Origin: Gallionellales bacterium GWA2_60_18
GTDB lineage: Bacteria; Pseudomonadota; Gammaproteobacteria; Burkholderiales; Gallionellaceae
DNA length: 64,000 bases
Direction: 5' to 3'
NCBI GenBank assembly: GCA_001801105.1
Contig: MGWS01000006.1
Location: 144,079 to 208,078 of the forward strand
This document shows, in pieces, positions 43,244 to 52,731 of this stretch; positions within the stretch are counted from its first letter, which is position 1; every line of letters begins with the position of its first letter. A program made the translations under genes and the position numbers. The notes under the pieces are model-generated. The model had not been told where the DNA came from. It saw only the letters and a program-made list of their open reading frames with translations, and searched no databases.

Positions 43244-44485
43244 CTGATCGACCCCGACCTCATGCGACGCCTCGACCGCTGGCTCGGCATCCCGCTGTGC
43301 TGGTGCATGACGCTGTTGCGCCGCGTCCGCGCGATGACGCCCGCCCGCGACGCGCAGCCGGATGCGCCGCGCCGGGTGCTGTTCGTGCTGCTGAGCGAAT
43401 CCGGCAGCATGGTGCTGGCCGATCCGGCCGTGCGCGCCCTGTCCGGCGCGGTCGGCGCAGAAGCTTTCTTCCTCACCTTCGAGCACAACCGTCCCGCGCT
43501 CGCCCTCACCGGCACGGTGCCCGGCGAACGCATCTTTTCCCTGCACGCCGACCGGCCGCTCGCGCTGCTGCCGGATATCTGGCGCTGGCGGCGCTGGGTG
43601 CGCGACAACGGCATCGATACCGTCGTCGATCTCGAACTGTTCGCCTGCCTTTCCGCCGCGCTGTGCGCCGTCTCGGGCGTGCGCCGGCGCGCCGGCTTCC
43701 ATGCGAGCGGCGGCATCGGACGCTATCGCGGCGACCTGTATACGCACCGCGTCGCCTACGATCCGGCACGGCACATCTCGCACAACTATCTCGCGCTGAC
43801 CGATGCGCTGCTCGGCCGCGCGGTCGTGCGCCACGAACTGCCCGAGCCGCCGCGCCGCACACCGCGCGCGCCGGAGACCGCCGCCGTGCAAACGCTGCTG
43901 CGCGCGGCGCTGCCGCAACGGCGCGGATATGGAACACTGCTGCTGCTCAATCCCAACGCCAGCGAACTGCTGCCGCAACGGCGCTGGCCCGTACCCCACT
44001 TCGTCGCCCTCGCCTGCCGCCTGCTGGAACGGCACGCCGACCTCGACATCCTGCTGATCGGCAGCGCGTCCGATGCTGCGACCACGGCACAGATCGCCGC
44101 CGCGGTCGCGGACCCGCGCTGCGCCGACATCGCCGGCCATCTCGCGCTGGATCAGTTGCCCGCGCTGTTCGCGCAGGCGGATACGCTGGTCAGCAACGAT
44201 TCCGGGCCGGCGCATTTCGCGGCAGTGAGCGACCTGCCGGTGGTCGTCCTGTTCGGCCCGGAAACGCCGGTGCTGTATCGCCCGCTCGGGCGCGCGACGG
44301 TGCTGAGCGCCGGGCTGCCCTGTTCCCCTTGCGTCAACGTCGGCAACCAGCGCCAGACCCGTTGCCGCGACAACCGCTGCATGCGCGAGATTCCGGTCGA
44401 GGCGGTGCTGGCCGCGCTCGAGGACGTCCTCGCGCAGCCCGCACTTCCCGCCAACGTGACGCCGTTGCGGCGCAGTCGCGCATGA
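43244..44485 (+). CDS. Glycosyltransferase family 9 (heptosyltransferase-like)
   Basis: About 413 residues of GT-B fold. Features: RVLFVLLSESGSMVLADPA at the N-terminal nucleotide fold, LLLNPNASELLPQRRWP, and the acceptor/donor site motif VSNDSGPAHFAA with VVLFGPETP. GT9 enzymes add heptose or similar sugars to lipopolysaccharide core. The strongest ribosome site GGAGG (43234-43238) is followed after five bases by CTG at 43244 in frame, giving LIDPDLMRRLDRW; the first ATG is 43262. The last 4 bases overlap the aminotransferase gene. Confidence 0.82.
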   Translation: MIDPDLMRRLDRWLGIPLCWCMTLLRRVRAMTPARDAQPDAPRRVLFVLLSESGSMVLADPAVRALSGAVGAEAFFLTFEHNRPALALTGTVPGERIFSLHADRPLALLPDIWRWRRWVRDNGIDTVVDLELFACLSAALCAVSGVRRRAGFHASGGIGRYRGDLYTHRVAYDPARHISHNYLALTDALLGRAVVRHELPEPPRRTPRAPETAAVQTLLRAALPQRRGYGTLLLLNPNASELLPQRRWPVPHFVALACRLLERHADLDILLIGSASDAATTAQIAAAVADPRCADIAGHLALDQLPALFAQADTLVSNDSGPAHFAAVSDLPVVVLFGPETPVLYRPLGRATVLSAGLPCSPCVNVGNQRQTRCRDNRCMREIPVEAVLAALEDVLAQPALPANVTPLRRSRA

Positions 44486-45678
44486 TTCCGCGCCGCCGCA
44501 TCCTGCTCGAAGCGACCGATCTCGCCGACTGGCTGCGCGCGCCTTTCATCACACCGGAACGCGCGGCTGCCGAGGTGACCGCATTCGAGCGCGAATTTGC
44601 CGCAGCCATGTGCGTGCCGCACGCCTTTGCCGTAGCCAGCGGACGCGATGCGCTATGCCTGATCGTTGACTCTCTGGGAATCAAATCCGGCGACGAGATC
44701 GTCATCCCCGCCTACACGCTCGGCGAGTTGTTGCCGCTGCTGACCGCGCGCGGCATCGTGCCGGTTCCTGCTGAAATCGACACGGACACCTTTAATGTCA
44801 GCGTCGCATCGGTGCGCGCCGCGATGACGCCGCGCACGCGCGCCATCCTCGCGCTGCATCTGCTCGGCGCGCCTTGCGACATCGCCGCGCTGTGCGCACT
44901 CGGCGTGCCGGTGATCGAGGATTGCGCGCATGCGCCCGGCGCGAGCGTGGACGGGCGTCCGGTCGGCAGCTTCGGCATCGCCGCGCTGTTCAGCCTGGAA
45001 GCGAATAAGGCGCTCGCCGCGTTCGGCGGCGGCGTGCTCGCCACGCGCGACGATGCGCTGGCGGAGCGGGTGCGACCGCTGCTGGCACAGCGTCCGCGCC
45101 GCGAGTGGCCGGCGATGCGCAAGATGCTGCTCAAATGGGTCGAGGAACTGCTGGTGCGCAGCCCGCTGTATGCCGTGGCGGCGCGACTGATGTTCGGCGC
45201 GCGCAATGCCGCGCGCTTCGAGCGTTTCTACCGGAGTGCCAACCAGCGCGTGCGCGCGGATGTCGCCTTCAGCGGCATGCAGGCGCGCATCGCGCGGCGC
45301 AAGCTGGCGCGGCTGGTACAGCGCCATGCGCGGCTCGACGCGCTGTGGCACCGGCTGGCCGATGCGCTGCCGTCTGCGTTCGGCGCACAGCGGCGCGACG
45401 CCTGCGGCCGCCCGGTGTTCTACAACTTCGTCGCGCGCTATTGCGGCGACCTGGAGCCTCTGCGCCAACGCGCGCTCGCGCTCGGGCTGGATCTCGGCAT
45501 CCACGGCGAAGTGATGGACGACACCGCGCGCCTGCTCGGGTGCGACGATTGTCCTGGCGCCGCCACGCTTTACCGGCAGGCGCTGCTGATCCCGCTCTAC
45601 GACGGCATGGGCGAAGCGCAACTGCACCGCGTGATCGCCCGGTTGCATGCGCTGGCGGCAGACGGGGCGGCGGCGTGA
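44482..45678 (+). CDS. DegT/DnrJ/EryC1-type aminotransferase
   Basis: A 398-residue PLP-dependent enzyme. Family features: SGRDALCLIV substrate/PLP loop, IPAYTLGELL, VIEDCAHAPGA and the PLP lysine Lys176 in FSLEANKALAAFGGG. Members usually aminate sugar nucleotides for surface glycans. The C-terminal part is less typical. It overlaps both neighbours by 4 bases (ATGA and GTGA), so the series GT9, aminotransferase, radical SAM is tightly coupled. Confidence 0.83.
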   Translation: MIPRRRILLEATDLADWLRAPFITPERAAAEVTAFEREFAAAMCVPHAFAVASGRDALCLIVDSLGIKSGDEIVIPAYTLGELLPLLTARGIVPVPAEIDTDTFNVSVASVRAAMTPRTRAILALHLLGAPCDIAALCALGVPVIEDCAHAPGASVDGRPVGSFGIAALFSLEANKALAAFGGGVLATRDDALAERVRPLLAQRPRREWPAMRKMLLKWVEELLVRSPLYAVAARLMFGARNAARFERFYRSANQRVRADVAFSGMQARIARRKLARLVQRHARLDALWHRLADALPSAFGAQRRDACGRPVFYNFVARYCGDLEPLRQRALALGLDLGIHGEVMDDTARLLGCDDCPGAATLYRQALLIPLYDGMGEAQLHRVIARLHALAADGAAA

Positions 45679-47078
45679 GCGCGGCACCGTTCGCCGTGCT
45701 GCTGCGCATCGACCGCGCCGCCGCGCGCCATACCCGGCATCCGCGCCATCTGCACCCGGCGCTCGACCTCAAGTATGTGCAAGCCGGCATCGCGGCCAAG
45801 CTCGGCGAGCATGCGCCACTGCTCGACGGCTGGCTGCGCCCGTTCGATGCCGCAGCGTTCGCAGCCAAGGCGCTCGCGCTGCATCCGCGTGTCGCCGTCA
45901 TCCGCGCGGTGACCTGGTGCCTCGACGAATCGGTCGCGGTCGCAGCGGCATTGCGCCGCGCCGGTGTCATCACCATCGCCGTCGGACAACAGGTGCAGCA
46001 CATCGCGCGCCATCCGCATCCGGGCTGGGCGGAGGCTTATGACCTGGCGGTGGCCGGCGAACCGGAGGAAGTGTTGCCGCAACTGCTGGCGCAGCTCCGC
46101 GATGGCGCGGCGCTAACGGACTTGCAGCAACGCTGGCCGGCGCACGGCGGCAGCGCTCTCGCGCTGGTATCGCAACCCGACCTGCTGCCGGCGCCCGTTT
46201 TTGCCGGGCACGAACTGGCAGCCCATCCCTTCCCCTTTCCCCTGCGCGGCACCGCTCCCGCGCGCTGGGGCTATGCGCTGACGGCCTGGGGCTGCCCGCG
46301 TCCCTGCCGCCACTGCTCAGCCGTCGTGCGCAAGAGCGTCGGACGCCCGCTGCGCACGCGCCCGCTCGCGCAGGTGCTCGACGAGGTGGCGCGGCTCGCC
46401 GATGCCGGCGCGCAGGCCATCGCCTTCGAGGATGATTCGCTGTTCGTGCACCGCGGGCGCTTGCTCGCGCTGGCCGAAGGTTTGCAGCAGCGCCATCTCA
46501 CGCTGCCCTGGCTGGCCAATGCGCGCCCGGATGAACTGGACGAAGAAGTCGTCGCGGCCGCGCGCGCTAGCGGCGCGCGCCTGCTCAAGATCGGCGTGGA
46601 CAGCGGCGCGGCGCATCTGATCGAGCGGATCGGCAAGGCGCCGGACGGGAACGCGTGGCTGGCGGCCAGCCGGAACGCCTTCGCCCTGCTCGATGCGCAG
46701 GGGATAGGCGCGGTGGCGCTGTTCATGCTGGGGCTGCCCGGCGAGACCCGCGCCGACGCGGAGGCGACGCGCGCGCTGGCGCTGGAATTGCCGGCCGATT
46801 ATTTGCAGGTGCAGATGTACCAGCCCTACCCCGATGTGCCGGGACTGGGAGTTCTGCACGATGAACAGCAGCCTCATGCCGATTACCACTACGCCGCGCA
46901 CGGCGCCGGCATGGCTTCAAGCGCAGAACTGTCCGCCTTGCAGCGCAACCTCTACCGCCGGTTCTATCTGCGCCCGTCCTTCATCGCGCGCCACCTGCGC
47001 CACGGCTGGCGCCACTATCTCAACGCTCCCGCATTACGCCTGCCCGGTGCGCTGCACTTCATCCTCGGACGGAACTGA
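45675..47078 (+). CDS. Radical SAM enzyme of unknown substrate
   Basis: 467 residues from a GTG overlapping the upstream stop. The [4Fe-4S] motif is CPRPCRHC (Cys207, Cys211, Cys214), followed by AFEDDSLF and LLKIGVDSGAAHLIERIGK typical of the radical SAM barrel (Elp3/MiaB-like superfamily layout). The first 200 residues resemble the helper domain of cobalamin-binding radical SAM proteins in position, but no clear DxHxxG motif was seen. The end overlaps the convergent GT87 gene by 20 bases. Partner genes suggest glycan or lipid modification; substrate not assigned. Confidence 0.8.
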   Translation: MSAAPFAVLLRIDRAAARHTRHPRHLHPALDLKYVQAGIAAKLGEHAPLLDGWLRPFDAAAFAAKALALHPRVAVIRAVTWCLDESVAVAAALRRAGVITIAVGQQVQHIARHPHPGWAEAYDLAVAGEPEEVLPQLLAQLRDGAALTDLQQRWPAHGGSALALVSQPDLLPAPVFAGHELAAHPFPFPLRGTAPARWGYALTAWGCPRPCRHCSAVVRKSVGRPLRTRPLAQVLDEVARLADAGAQAIAFEDDSLFVHRGRLLALAEGLQQRHLTLPWLANARPDELDEEVVAAARASGARLLKIGVDSGAAHLIERIGKAPDGNAWLAASRNAFALLDAQGIGAVALFMLGLPGETRADAEATRALALELPADYLQVQMYQPYPDVPGLGVLHDEQQPHADYHYAAHGAGMASSAELSALQRNLYRRFYLRPSFIARHLRHGWRHYLNAPALRLPGALHFILGRN

Positions 47079-48300
47079 GCGCCGCGGGCGCATGCCACGC
47101 AAGCCAGTAGCGGCGCAGCGCCAGCATAAGCAGGATGACGATCAGCGCCGCGCCCGGCTGGATGCCGTACGCTTCGGCAAGCGGCTTGACCGCGAGCAGG
47201 GCCGCCATCGCTCCGCCCAGCACCACATACTCCCAATGGCCCGCGCCGCGCTCGCGCATGTCCTGCCACAGCCAGGCGGCGGCAGGCACCAGCAACACGA
47301 GATCGTAGAGATACATCATCGGCACGGCCAGCGGTGTCGCCAGGCACAGGATCGCGGCCTGCAAACCGAACAGGTCGGGGCGCTTGCGCCCGCGCCACCA
47401 AACCGCCCCCACCAGCGCGACCATGAGCGCGGCGGAGAGATACTGCGCCAGCATCGCGGGGGCATGTGCTACACCGGCCAGCCGCAAGGTCGCCAGTACC
47501 GTGGTCATCGGCGCGTAGTTGTAGGCGCCATGCGCAAAACCTTGCAGATGGAACTGGCCGGTGCCGATGAAAGCGAACCACGGATCGTCGCCGAACGCGA
47601 GCAGGCTGACTATGATGGTGGCGATCACAGTCAAGGCGGCGGAAGCAAAGGCGCGCCAGTGCGCGCCGGCCAGCAACGCGAACGGGATCAGCACCCCGAG
47701 ATGCGGCTTGACGCTGGCCAAACCGATGAACACCCCGGCCCATAGCGGATTGCGCCGCAGCATGACCAGCCCGAGCGCAATCAGCCCGGCGCTCAGGAAT
47801 CCGGTCTGTCCGTACATGACGTTGTAGAACACCGGCGGAGCCGCCAGCGCGAACGGCCATGCCAGCAGCCCGGGCAGTATCCTGCGCATCGCCGCGAGAT
47901 AGGGCACGGCGGTGACGCCGAGCCACAGGAACCAGGACAGCAAATAGGGAAGGTACGCGAGCGGCGCGATCAGCAGGATGAAGGTCGGCGGATACATGAA
48001 GGGCGCGAACCCGACACCATGCGCCTGTTCATCCGTTATGCCGCCATACATCGCATGCGCCGCGAGGCGACCGGCCTCGACCATCGCGCCCTGCACATAG
48101 AGATATTGCGCGGGGATCTCGCGTAGCAGCAGCGAGGCCGCATAGGTCGGCGTGTAATCGGTGTAGAGCGGCATCTCGCCGCGCGCCGCAGCGGCATAGC
48201 CGTCATAATGCGCCCAGGCCACGAACGCGGCATAGCCTGCGGCGACCAACCACAGGACAGCGACCAGCGCCGCATTGTCGAATTTTTTCCATAACGCCAT
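47059..48300 (-). CDS. GT87-family (DUF2029) polyprenol-linked glycosyltransferase-like membrane protein
   Basis: A 413-residue protein with about ten hydrophobic helices. The N-terminal loop has YTDYTPTYAASLLL and the family-typical NVMYGQTGFLSAGLIALG with SVKPHLGVLIP. GT87 proteins are GT-C type transferases using polyprenyl-phosphate sugars on the periplasmic side. The ATG at 48300 starts MALWKKFDN; an upstream in-frame ATG is less likely. It is convergent with the radical SAM gene and divergent from ccmF. Confidence 0.82.
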   Translation of the reverse strand: MALWKKFDNAALVAVLWLVAAGYAAFVAWAHYDGYAAAARGEMPLYTDYTPTYAASLLLREIPAQYLYVQGAMVEAGRLAAHAMYGGITDEQAHGVGFAPFMYPPTFILLIAPLAYLPYLLSWFLWLGVTAVPYLAAMRRILPGLLAWPFALAAPPVFYNVMYGQTGFLSAGLIALGLVMLRRNPLWAGVFIGLASVKPHLGVLIPFALLAGAHWRAFASAALTVIATIIVSLLAFGDDPWFAFIGTGQFHLQGFAHGAYNYAPMTTVLATLRLAGVAHAPAMLAQYLSAALMVALVGAVWWRGRKRPDLFGLQAAILCLATPLAVPMMYLYDLVLLVPAAAWLWQDMRERGAGHWEYVVLGGAMAALLAVKPLAEAYGIQPGAALIVILLMLALRRYWLAWHAPAALSSVRG

Positions 48301-48427
48301 GAATGGATATCCCCGGCCCGCCATCGGACGTTGAACCTTTTCGCCGCGCGGATGCCGGACATGTCCGGCATGGCGGCAAGCGCGCCTGCATCATACCCAA
48401 TATGCGACCGGTTAACCCCCCTGGATT

Positions 48428-48436
48428 TGTTATAAT
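48428..48436 (+). promoter_or_regulatory. Extended -10 promoter for the ccmFGHI operon
   Basis: TGTTATAAT, an exact TGnTATAAT extended -10 box, lies 40 bases before the ccmF start. No good -35 box stands 16-18 bases upstream, which extended -10 promoters tolerate. Confidence 0.6.
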
Positions 48437-48475
48437 TCGCGGCTTGATAAAACGACCCCCTTTGGAGACTGCATC

Positions 48476-50446
48476 GTGATTCCAGAAATCGGGCATCTTG
48501 CCCTGATCATTGCGCTGGCGCTGGCGCTGCTGCAAGGTATCATCCCCATGACCGGCGCACTGCGCGGCGATCTGCGCCTGATGGCGGTCGGCCGCCCGGT
48601 GGCGCGCATGCAGTCGGTGTTTGTCGGCATCGCCTTCGCCTGCCTGACCTACGCCTTCGCCAGCAACGATTTCTCGGTGCGCTATGTCGCCGAACATTCC
48701 AACACACTGCTACCGATGTTCTACAAGGTCGCCGCGGTGTGGGGCGGCCACGAAGGCTCGATGCTGCTGTGGGTGTTCATCCTGTCGCTGTGGACGTTCG
48801 CGGTGACGCTGTTCAGCCGCCGCCTGCCGAACGACATCGTCAACATCGTGCTATCGGTGATGGGTGTCATCAGCGTCGGGTTCCTGTCGTTCATGATCTC
48901 GGTGTCCAATCCGTTCGACCGCCTGCTGCCCGCCGCGCTCGATGGCAACGATCTCAACCCGCTGTTGCAGGACCCGGGCATGGCCTATCACCCGCCGCTG
49001 CTCTACATGGGCTATGTCGGTTTCGCGGTGGCGTTCTCCTTCGCCATCGCCGCGCTGATCTCGGGCCGACTGGATGCCGCGTGGGCGCGCTGGTCGCGCC
49101 CGTGGACGACGGTCGCCTGGATGTTCCTCACGCTCGGCATCGCGCTCGGTTCCTGGTGGGCCTACTACGAACTGGGCTGGGGCGGCTGGTGGTTCTGGGA
49201 CCCGGTGGAGAACGCCTCGTTCATGCCCTGGCTGGTCGGCACGGCGCTGATGCATTCGCTGGCCGTCACCGAGAAACGCGGCGCCTTCAAGAACTGGACC
49301 GTGCTGCTGGCGATCACCGCATTCTCGCTGTCGCTGCTCGGCACCTTCCTGGTACGTTCCGGCGTGCTCACCTCGGTGCATGCCTTCGCCACCGATCCCA
49401 GGCGCGGCGTTTTCGTGCTGGTCTTCCTCGCGCTGGTGGTAGGCATCTCGCTCACACTGTTCGCCTGGCGCGCGCCCAAGGTCGGCCTGGGCGGCAAGTT
49501 CGGGCTGATCTCGCGCGAATCGTTCCTTTTATTGAACAATGTGCTGCTGATGGTCGCGACCGCCGCCGTCCTGCTCGGCACGCTCTACCCGTTGTTCCTC
49601 GATGCGCTCGGCCTCGGCAAGCTGTCGGTCGGGCCGCCCTACTTCGAGGCGGTGTTCGTCCCGCTGATGGTTCCGCTGGTGCTGCTGGCCGGCTTCGGCC
49701 CGTTCGCGCGCTGGAAGAACGCGCACTGGAACGAGATATTTGCCCGGCTGCGCTGGGTCATCGTCGCCGCACTGCTGACCGGCCTGCTGCTGCCGCTGGC
49801 CTTTGGTAAGTGGAGCGTGCTCACCGCGATGGGCAGCATGCTGGGCATGTGGCTGATCCTCGCGAGTGTCGCCAACCTGTTCCAGCGCGTGAAGAGCGGC
49901 AACGCCACGCTGTTCGCGCGTCTCGCTGCCGTGCCGCGCGCGCGCTGGGGCATGCTGCTGGCGCATGCCGGCGTCGGCGTGTTCATCCTCGGCGTCACCA
50001 TGGTCAAGGGCTTCGAGTCCAATTCCGACGTGAAGATGCAGATCGGCGACACCACGACGGTGGGCGGCTATTCGTTCAAGTTCACCGGCCTCGAGGAATA
50101 CAAGGGCCCGAACTTCATCGCCGCCCGGGGGCGCATGGAAGTCAGCCGCGACGGCAAGGTGCTGCGCGTCATGGCACCGGAGAAACGGCTGTATTCGGTG
50201 CAGGGCATGCCGATGACCGAGGCCGCCATCGACACCGGCCTGTTCCGCGATCTGTATGTCTCGCTCGGCGAGGCCATCGATGAACAGACCTGGATCGTGC
50301 GCGTCCAGCACAAACCGCTGGTCGACTGGATATGGTTCGGCTGCCTGATGATGGCGCTCGGCGGCGCGCTCGCAGCGAGCGACCGGCGCTACCGGCCCGT
50401 CATCAAGCGCGCTACCGCCATCCCGCCCACACACCAGACCGCCTGA
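48476..50446 (+). CDS. ccmF: Cytochrome c heme lyase subunit CcmF
   Basis: A 656-residue polytopic protein of cytochrome c maturation system I. It takes heme from CcmE and, with CcmH, links it to apocytochromes. The WWD domain reads GWGGWWFWDPVENASFMPWL, with flanking His in YHPPLLYMGYVG and TEKRGAFKNW. GTG start at 48476 after TTTGGAGAC. The upstream system I genes ccmABCDE are not in this window; the gene before it on the other strand is a glycosyltransferase. Confidence 0.96.
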   Translation: MIPEIGHLALIIALALALLQGIIPMTGALRGDLRLMAVGRPVARMQSVFVGIAFACLTYAFASNDFSVRYVAEHSNTLLPMFYKVAAVWGGHEGSMLLWVFILSLWTFAVTLFSRRLPNDIVNIVLSVMGVISVGFLSFMISVSNPFDRLLPAALDGNDLNPLLQDPGMAYHPPLLYMGYVGFAVAFSFAIAALISGRLDAAWARWSRPWTTVAWMFLTLGIALGSWWAYYELGWGGWWFWDPVENASFMPWLVGTALMHSLAVTEKRGAFKNWTVLLAITAFSLSLLGTFLVRSGVLTSVHAFATDPRRGVFVLVFLALVVGISLTLFAWRAPKVGLGGKFGLISRESFLLLNNVLLMVATAAVLLGTLYPLFLDALGLGKLSVGPPYFEAVFVPLMVPLVLLAGFGPFARWKNAHWNEIFARLRWVIVAALLTGLLLPLAFGKWSVLTAMGSMLGMWLILASVANLFQRVKSGNATLFARLAAVPRARWGMLLAHAGVGVFILGVTMVKGFESNSDVKMQIGDTTTVGGYSFKFTGLEEYKGPNFIAARGRMEVSRDGKVLRVMAPEKRLYSVQGMPMTEAAIDTGLFRDLYVSLGEAIDEQTWIVRVQHKPLVDWIWFGCLMMALGGALAASDRRYRPVIKRATAIPPTHQTA

Positions 50447-50456
50447 GGAGTCACGA

Positions 50457-50984
50457 ATGCGCCGCTTCCTTCTGCCCCTAGGCATCTTCATCGTGCTGGT
50501 GATCTTTCTCGGCATCGGGCTGACACTCAACCCGCGCGAACTGCCCTCGCCGTTCATCGACAAACCGGCACCCGCCTTCAACATCCCGCAATTGCATGAC
50601 GGGAACAAGACCTTCGCGCCGACAGACATGAAGGGCAAGGTCTGGTTGCTCAACGTGTGGGCATCCTGGTGCGTCTCCTGCCGCGAGGAGCACCCGGTGC
50701 TGCTCGATCTGGCCCAACAGGATATCGTCCCCATCATCGGCCTCGACTACAAGGACGAGCGCGAGAACGGTCTGGGCTGGTTGCAACAGCACGGCGACCC
50801 CTACACCCTCTCGGCCTATGACCGCGACGGACGGGTCGGCATCGACTACGGCGTCTACGGCGTGCCTGAGACCTTCATCATCGACAAGACCGGCGTGATC
50901 CGCATGAAACACACCGGCCCAATCACGCCGCAGGCGCTCAGGGAAAAGATCCTCCCGCTGGTAAAGGAGTTGCAAGGTGCATAA
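50457..50984 (+). CDS. ccmG: Thiol:disulfide interchange protein CcmG/DsbE
   Basis: A 175-residue membrane-anchored thioredoxin (helix about residues 5-23) with active site WCVSC (Cys72, Cys75) and YGVYGVPETFIID around the cis-Pro loop. It reduces the CxxCH cysteines of apocytochromes before heme attachment. It sits 10 bases after ccmF and overlaps ccmH by 8 bases. Confidence 0.95.
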   Translation: MRRFLLPLGIFIVLVIFLGIGLTLNPRELPSPFIDKPAPAFNIPQLHDGNKTFAPTDMKGKVWLLNVWASWCVSCREEHPVLLDLAQQDIVPIIGLDYKDERENGLGWLQQHGDPYTLSAYDRDGRVGIDYGVYGVPETFIIDKTGVIRMKHTGPITPQALREKILPLVKELQGA

Positions 50985-51429
50985 ATTCTTCCTCTCGCTG
51001 CTGCTGGCAACGGCATTCCCCGTCATGGCGAACGAGGCACAACCGGTCGCGGCCGATCCGGTACTCGAGGCGCGCGTGCAGAAGATCGCCGAGGAACTGC
51101 GCTGCCTGGTGTGCCAGAACCAGACTATCGCCGACTCCCATGCAGAGCTGGCGGTCGACCTGAAGAACCAGACCCGCGAGATGCTCCAGCGCGGCATGAG
51201 CGACAAGGAGGTGACCGACTACATGGTGCAGCGCTACGGCGACTTCGTGCTGTACCGTCCGCCGGTCAAGGGCAGCACCTGGCTGCTCTGGTTCGGCCCC
51301 TTCCTAGTCCTCATCGGAGCACTTGCGGCGCTGTTCCTGAAACTACGCCGCCGGCGCGACCAGATCGTGCAGGAATTGACGTCCGAAGAGCATGAGGCCG
51401 CCGCCCGGCTGCTGGACGACAAACACTGA
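50977..51429 (+). CDS. ccmH: Cytochrome c maturation protein CcmH (CcmL type)
   Basis: A 150-residue protein with signal peptide, the redox motif LRCLVCQNQ (Cys43, Cys46), a three-helix periplasmic domain and a C-terminal membrane helix (about 104-122) with a basic tail. It interacts with CcmG and CcmF during heme ligation. GTG start inside the end of ccmG. It is the short form; the TPR part is the separate CcmI protein next to it. Confidence 0.94.
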   Translation: MHKFFLSLLLATAFPVMANEAQPVAADPVLEARVQKIAEELRCLVCQNQTIADSHAELAVDLKNQTREMLQRGMSDKEVTDYMVQRYGDFVLYRPPVKGSTWLLWFGPFLVLIGALAALFLKLRRRRDQIVQELTSEEHEAAARLLDDKH

Positions 51430-51471
51430 TCGGCACACTCCGGGCAGCATCAATATCGTAAGGAAAACAGC

Positions 51472-52716
51472 ATGACCATTTTTGCAATCGTAGCCGCCAT
51501 CATGGTGCTGGCCGCCTTGGCGGCAGTCATCGTCCCGCTGCTGCGCAAACCGAAGGGAGCGGCGCAGCCGGGAACCGATTCCGCCGCCATGAGCCTGGAG
51601 GTGCTGCGCGAGCAGCTCGCCGATCTGGAGCGCGAATTCGCCGCCGGGCACCTGACCGCCGAGCATTACGCCGCCGAGAAGGCCGAACTCGAACGCCGCG
51701 CCCTCGAGGACGGACAACGGACCACCCCTGTCGGCGCGCCGACCGATGCGCGTCGTCCAAAACTGGCCGCAGCCGTCGGCATCGCCGTGCCGGTGCTGGT
51801 GCTGGGCATGTATTACGCGATGGGCTCGATCGAATCGCTCACCGGGCAGCAACCCCAGCCCGTGGCGGAAAGCGGCGACGCCTCCCATGCGCTGACCCGG
51901 CAGGACATCGAAGCCATGGTCGGCCAACTGGCCGAACGCCTGATGGAGAATCCCGAAGACGGCCAGGGCTGGCATATGCTCGGACGCTCTTATGCCGTGC
52001 TCGGCCGTCATGCCGAATCCGCCGCTGCCTATGCCCGCGCGGTGAACTTGCTGCCGCCCGATGCGCAGTTGCTGTCGGATTACGCTGACGTGCTGGCGAT
52101 GATGCAGGGACGCAAACTGGAGGGCGAACCCGAAAAGGTCATCCGCCTGGCGCTGCAAACCGACCCGCGCAACATCAAGGCGCTGGCGCTGTCCGGCAGC
52201 GTCGCCTTCGAGCGCAAGGACTACCGCGCCGCGGCCGGCGAATGGCGCAAGATACTCGATCTGGTGCCGCCGGATTCCGACATTTCGACCTCGATACGCT
52301 CCAGCATCGCCGATGCGGAAAGCCGCATCGGCGGCGACAGCACACCCGCCCCGGCGCAACCGGCTGCCGCCGCTGCCGTCATCTCCGGCTCGGTCGCGCT
52401 CGATCCCGCATTGCGCGGCAAGGCCGGCCCGGACAATGCGGTGTTCATCTTCGCCCACGCCGTGAATGGGCCGCGCATGCCGCTGGCGATCCTGCGCAAG
52501 AAGGTCTCCGACCTGCCATTCGAATTCACGCTGGACGACAGCATGGCCATGTCGCCCGACCTGAGGCTCTCGCAGTTCGGCCAGGTGACGGTCGGTGCGC
52601 GCATCTCCATGAGCGGCGATGCGCTGCAACACAGCGGCGATTTGGTGGCTGCGCCGGTGCAAACCGGCCCGGGCGCAGGCAATATCAGGCTCAGCATCGC
52701 CAGCGTAGTGAAATAG
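51472..52716 (+). CDS. ccmI: Cytochrome c biogenesis factor CcmI
   Basis: A 414-residue protein with two N-terminal membrane helices (about 2-24 and 98-117) flanking a cytoplasmic heptad-rich loop (SLEVLREQLADLEREF), then TPR motifs (GWHMLGRSYAVLGRHAESA) and a beta-rich C-terminal domain (LDPALRGKAGPDNAVFIFA). CcmI delivers apocytochromes to the CcmF/H heme lyase. It follows ccmH by 42 bases with AAGGAAA before the ATG. Confidence 0.93.
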   Translation: MTIFAIVAAIMVLAALAAVIVPLLRKPKGAAQPGTDSAAMSLEVLREQLADLEREFAAGHLTAEHYAAEKAELERRALEDGQRTTPVGAPTDARRPKLAAAVGIAVPVLVLGMYYAMGSIESLTGQQPQPVAESGDASHALTRQDIEAMVGQLAERLMENPEDGQGWHMLGRSYAVLGRHAESAAAYARAVNLLPPDAQLLSDYADVLAMMQGRKLEGEPEKVIRLALQTDPRNIKALALSGSVAFERKDYRAAAGEWRKILDLVPPDSDISTSIRSSIADAESRIGGDSTPAPAQPAAAAAVISGSVALDPALRGKAGPDNAVFIFAHAVNGPRMPLAILRKKVSDLPFEFTLDDSMAMSPDLRLSQFGQVTVGARISMSGDALQHSGDLVAAPVQTGPGAGNIRLSIASVVK

Positions 52717-52731
52717 CCCGGCAGGCGGTCC

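Noticed and set aside
42868..44481. A 538-codon N-terminal extension of the DegT-type aminotransferase
   Set aside because: It overlaps the TPR end of the oxidase-like gene and the whole GT9 gene in another frame, and its Arg/Pro/Ala-rich translation has no family features. The ATG at 44482 fits the family.
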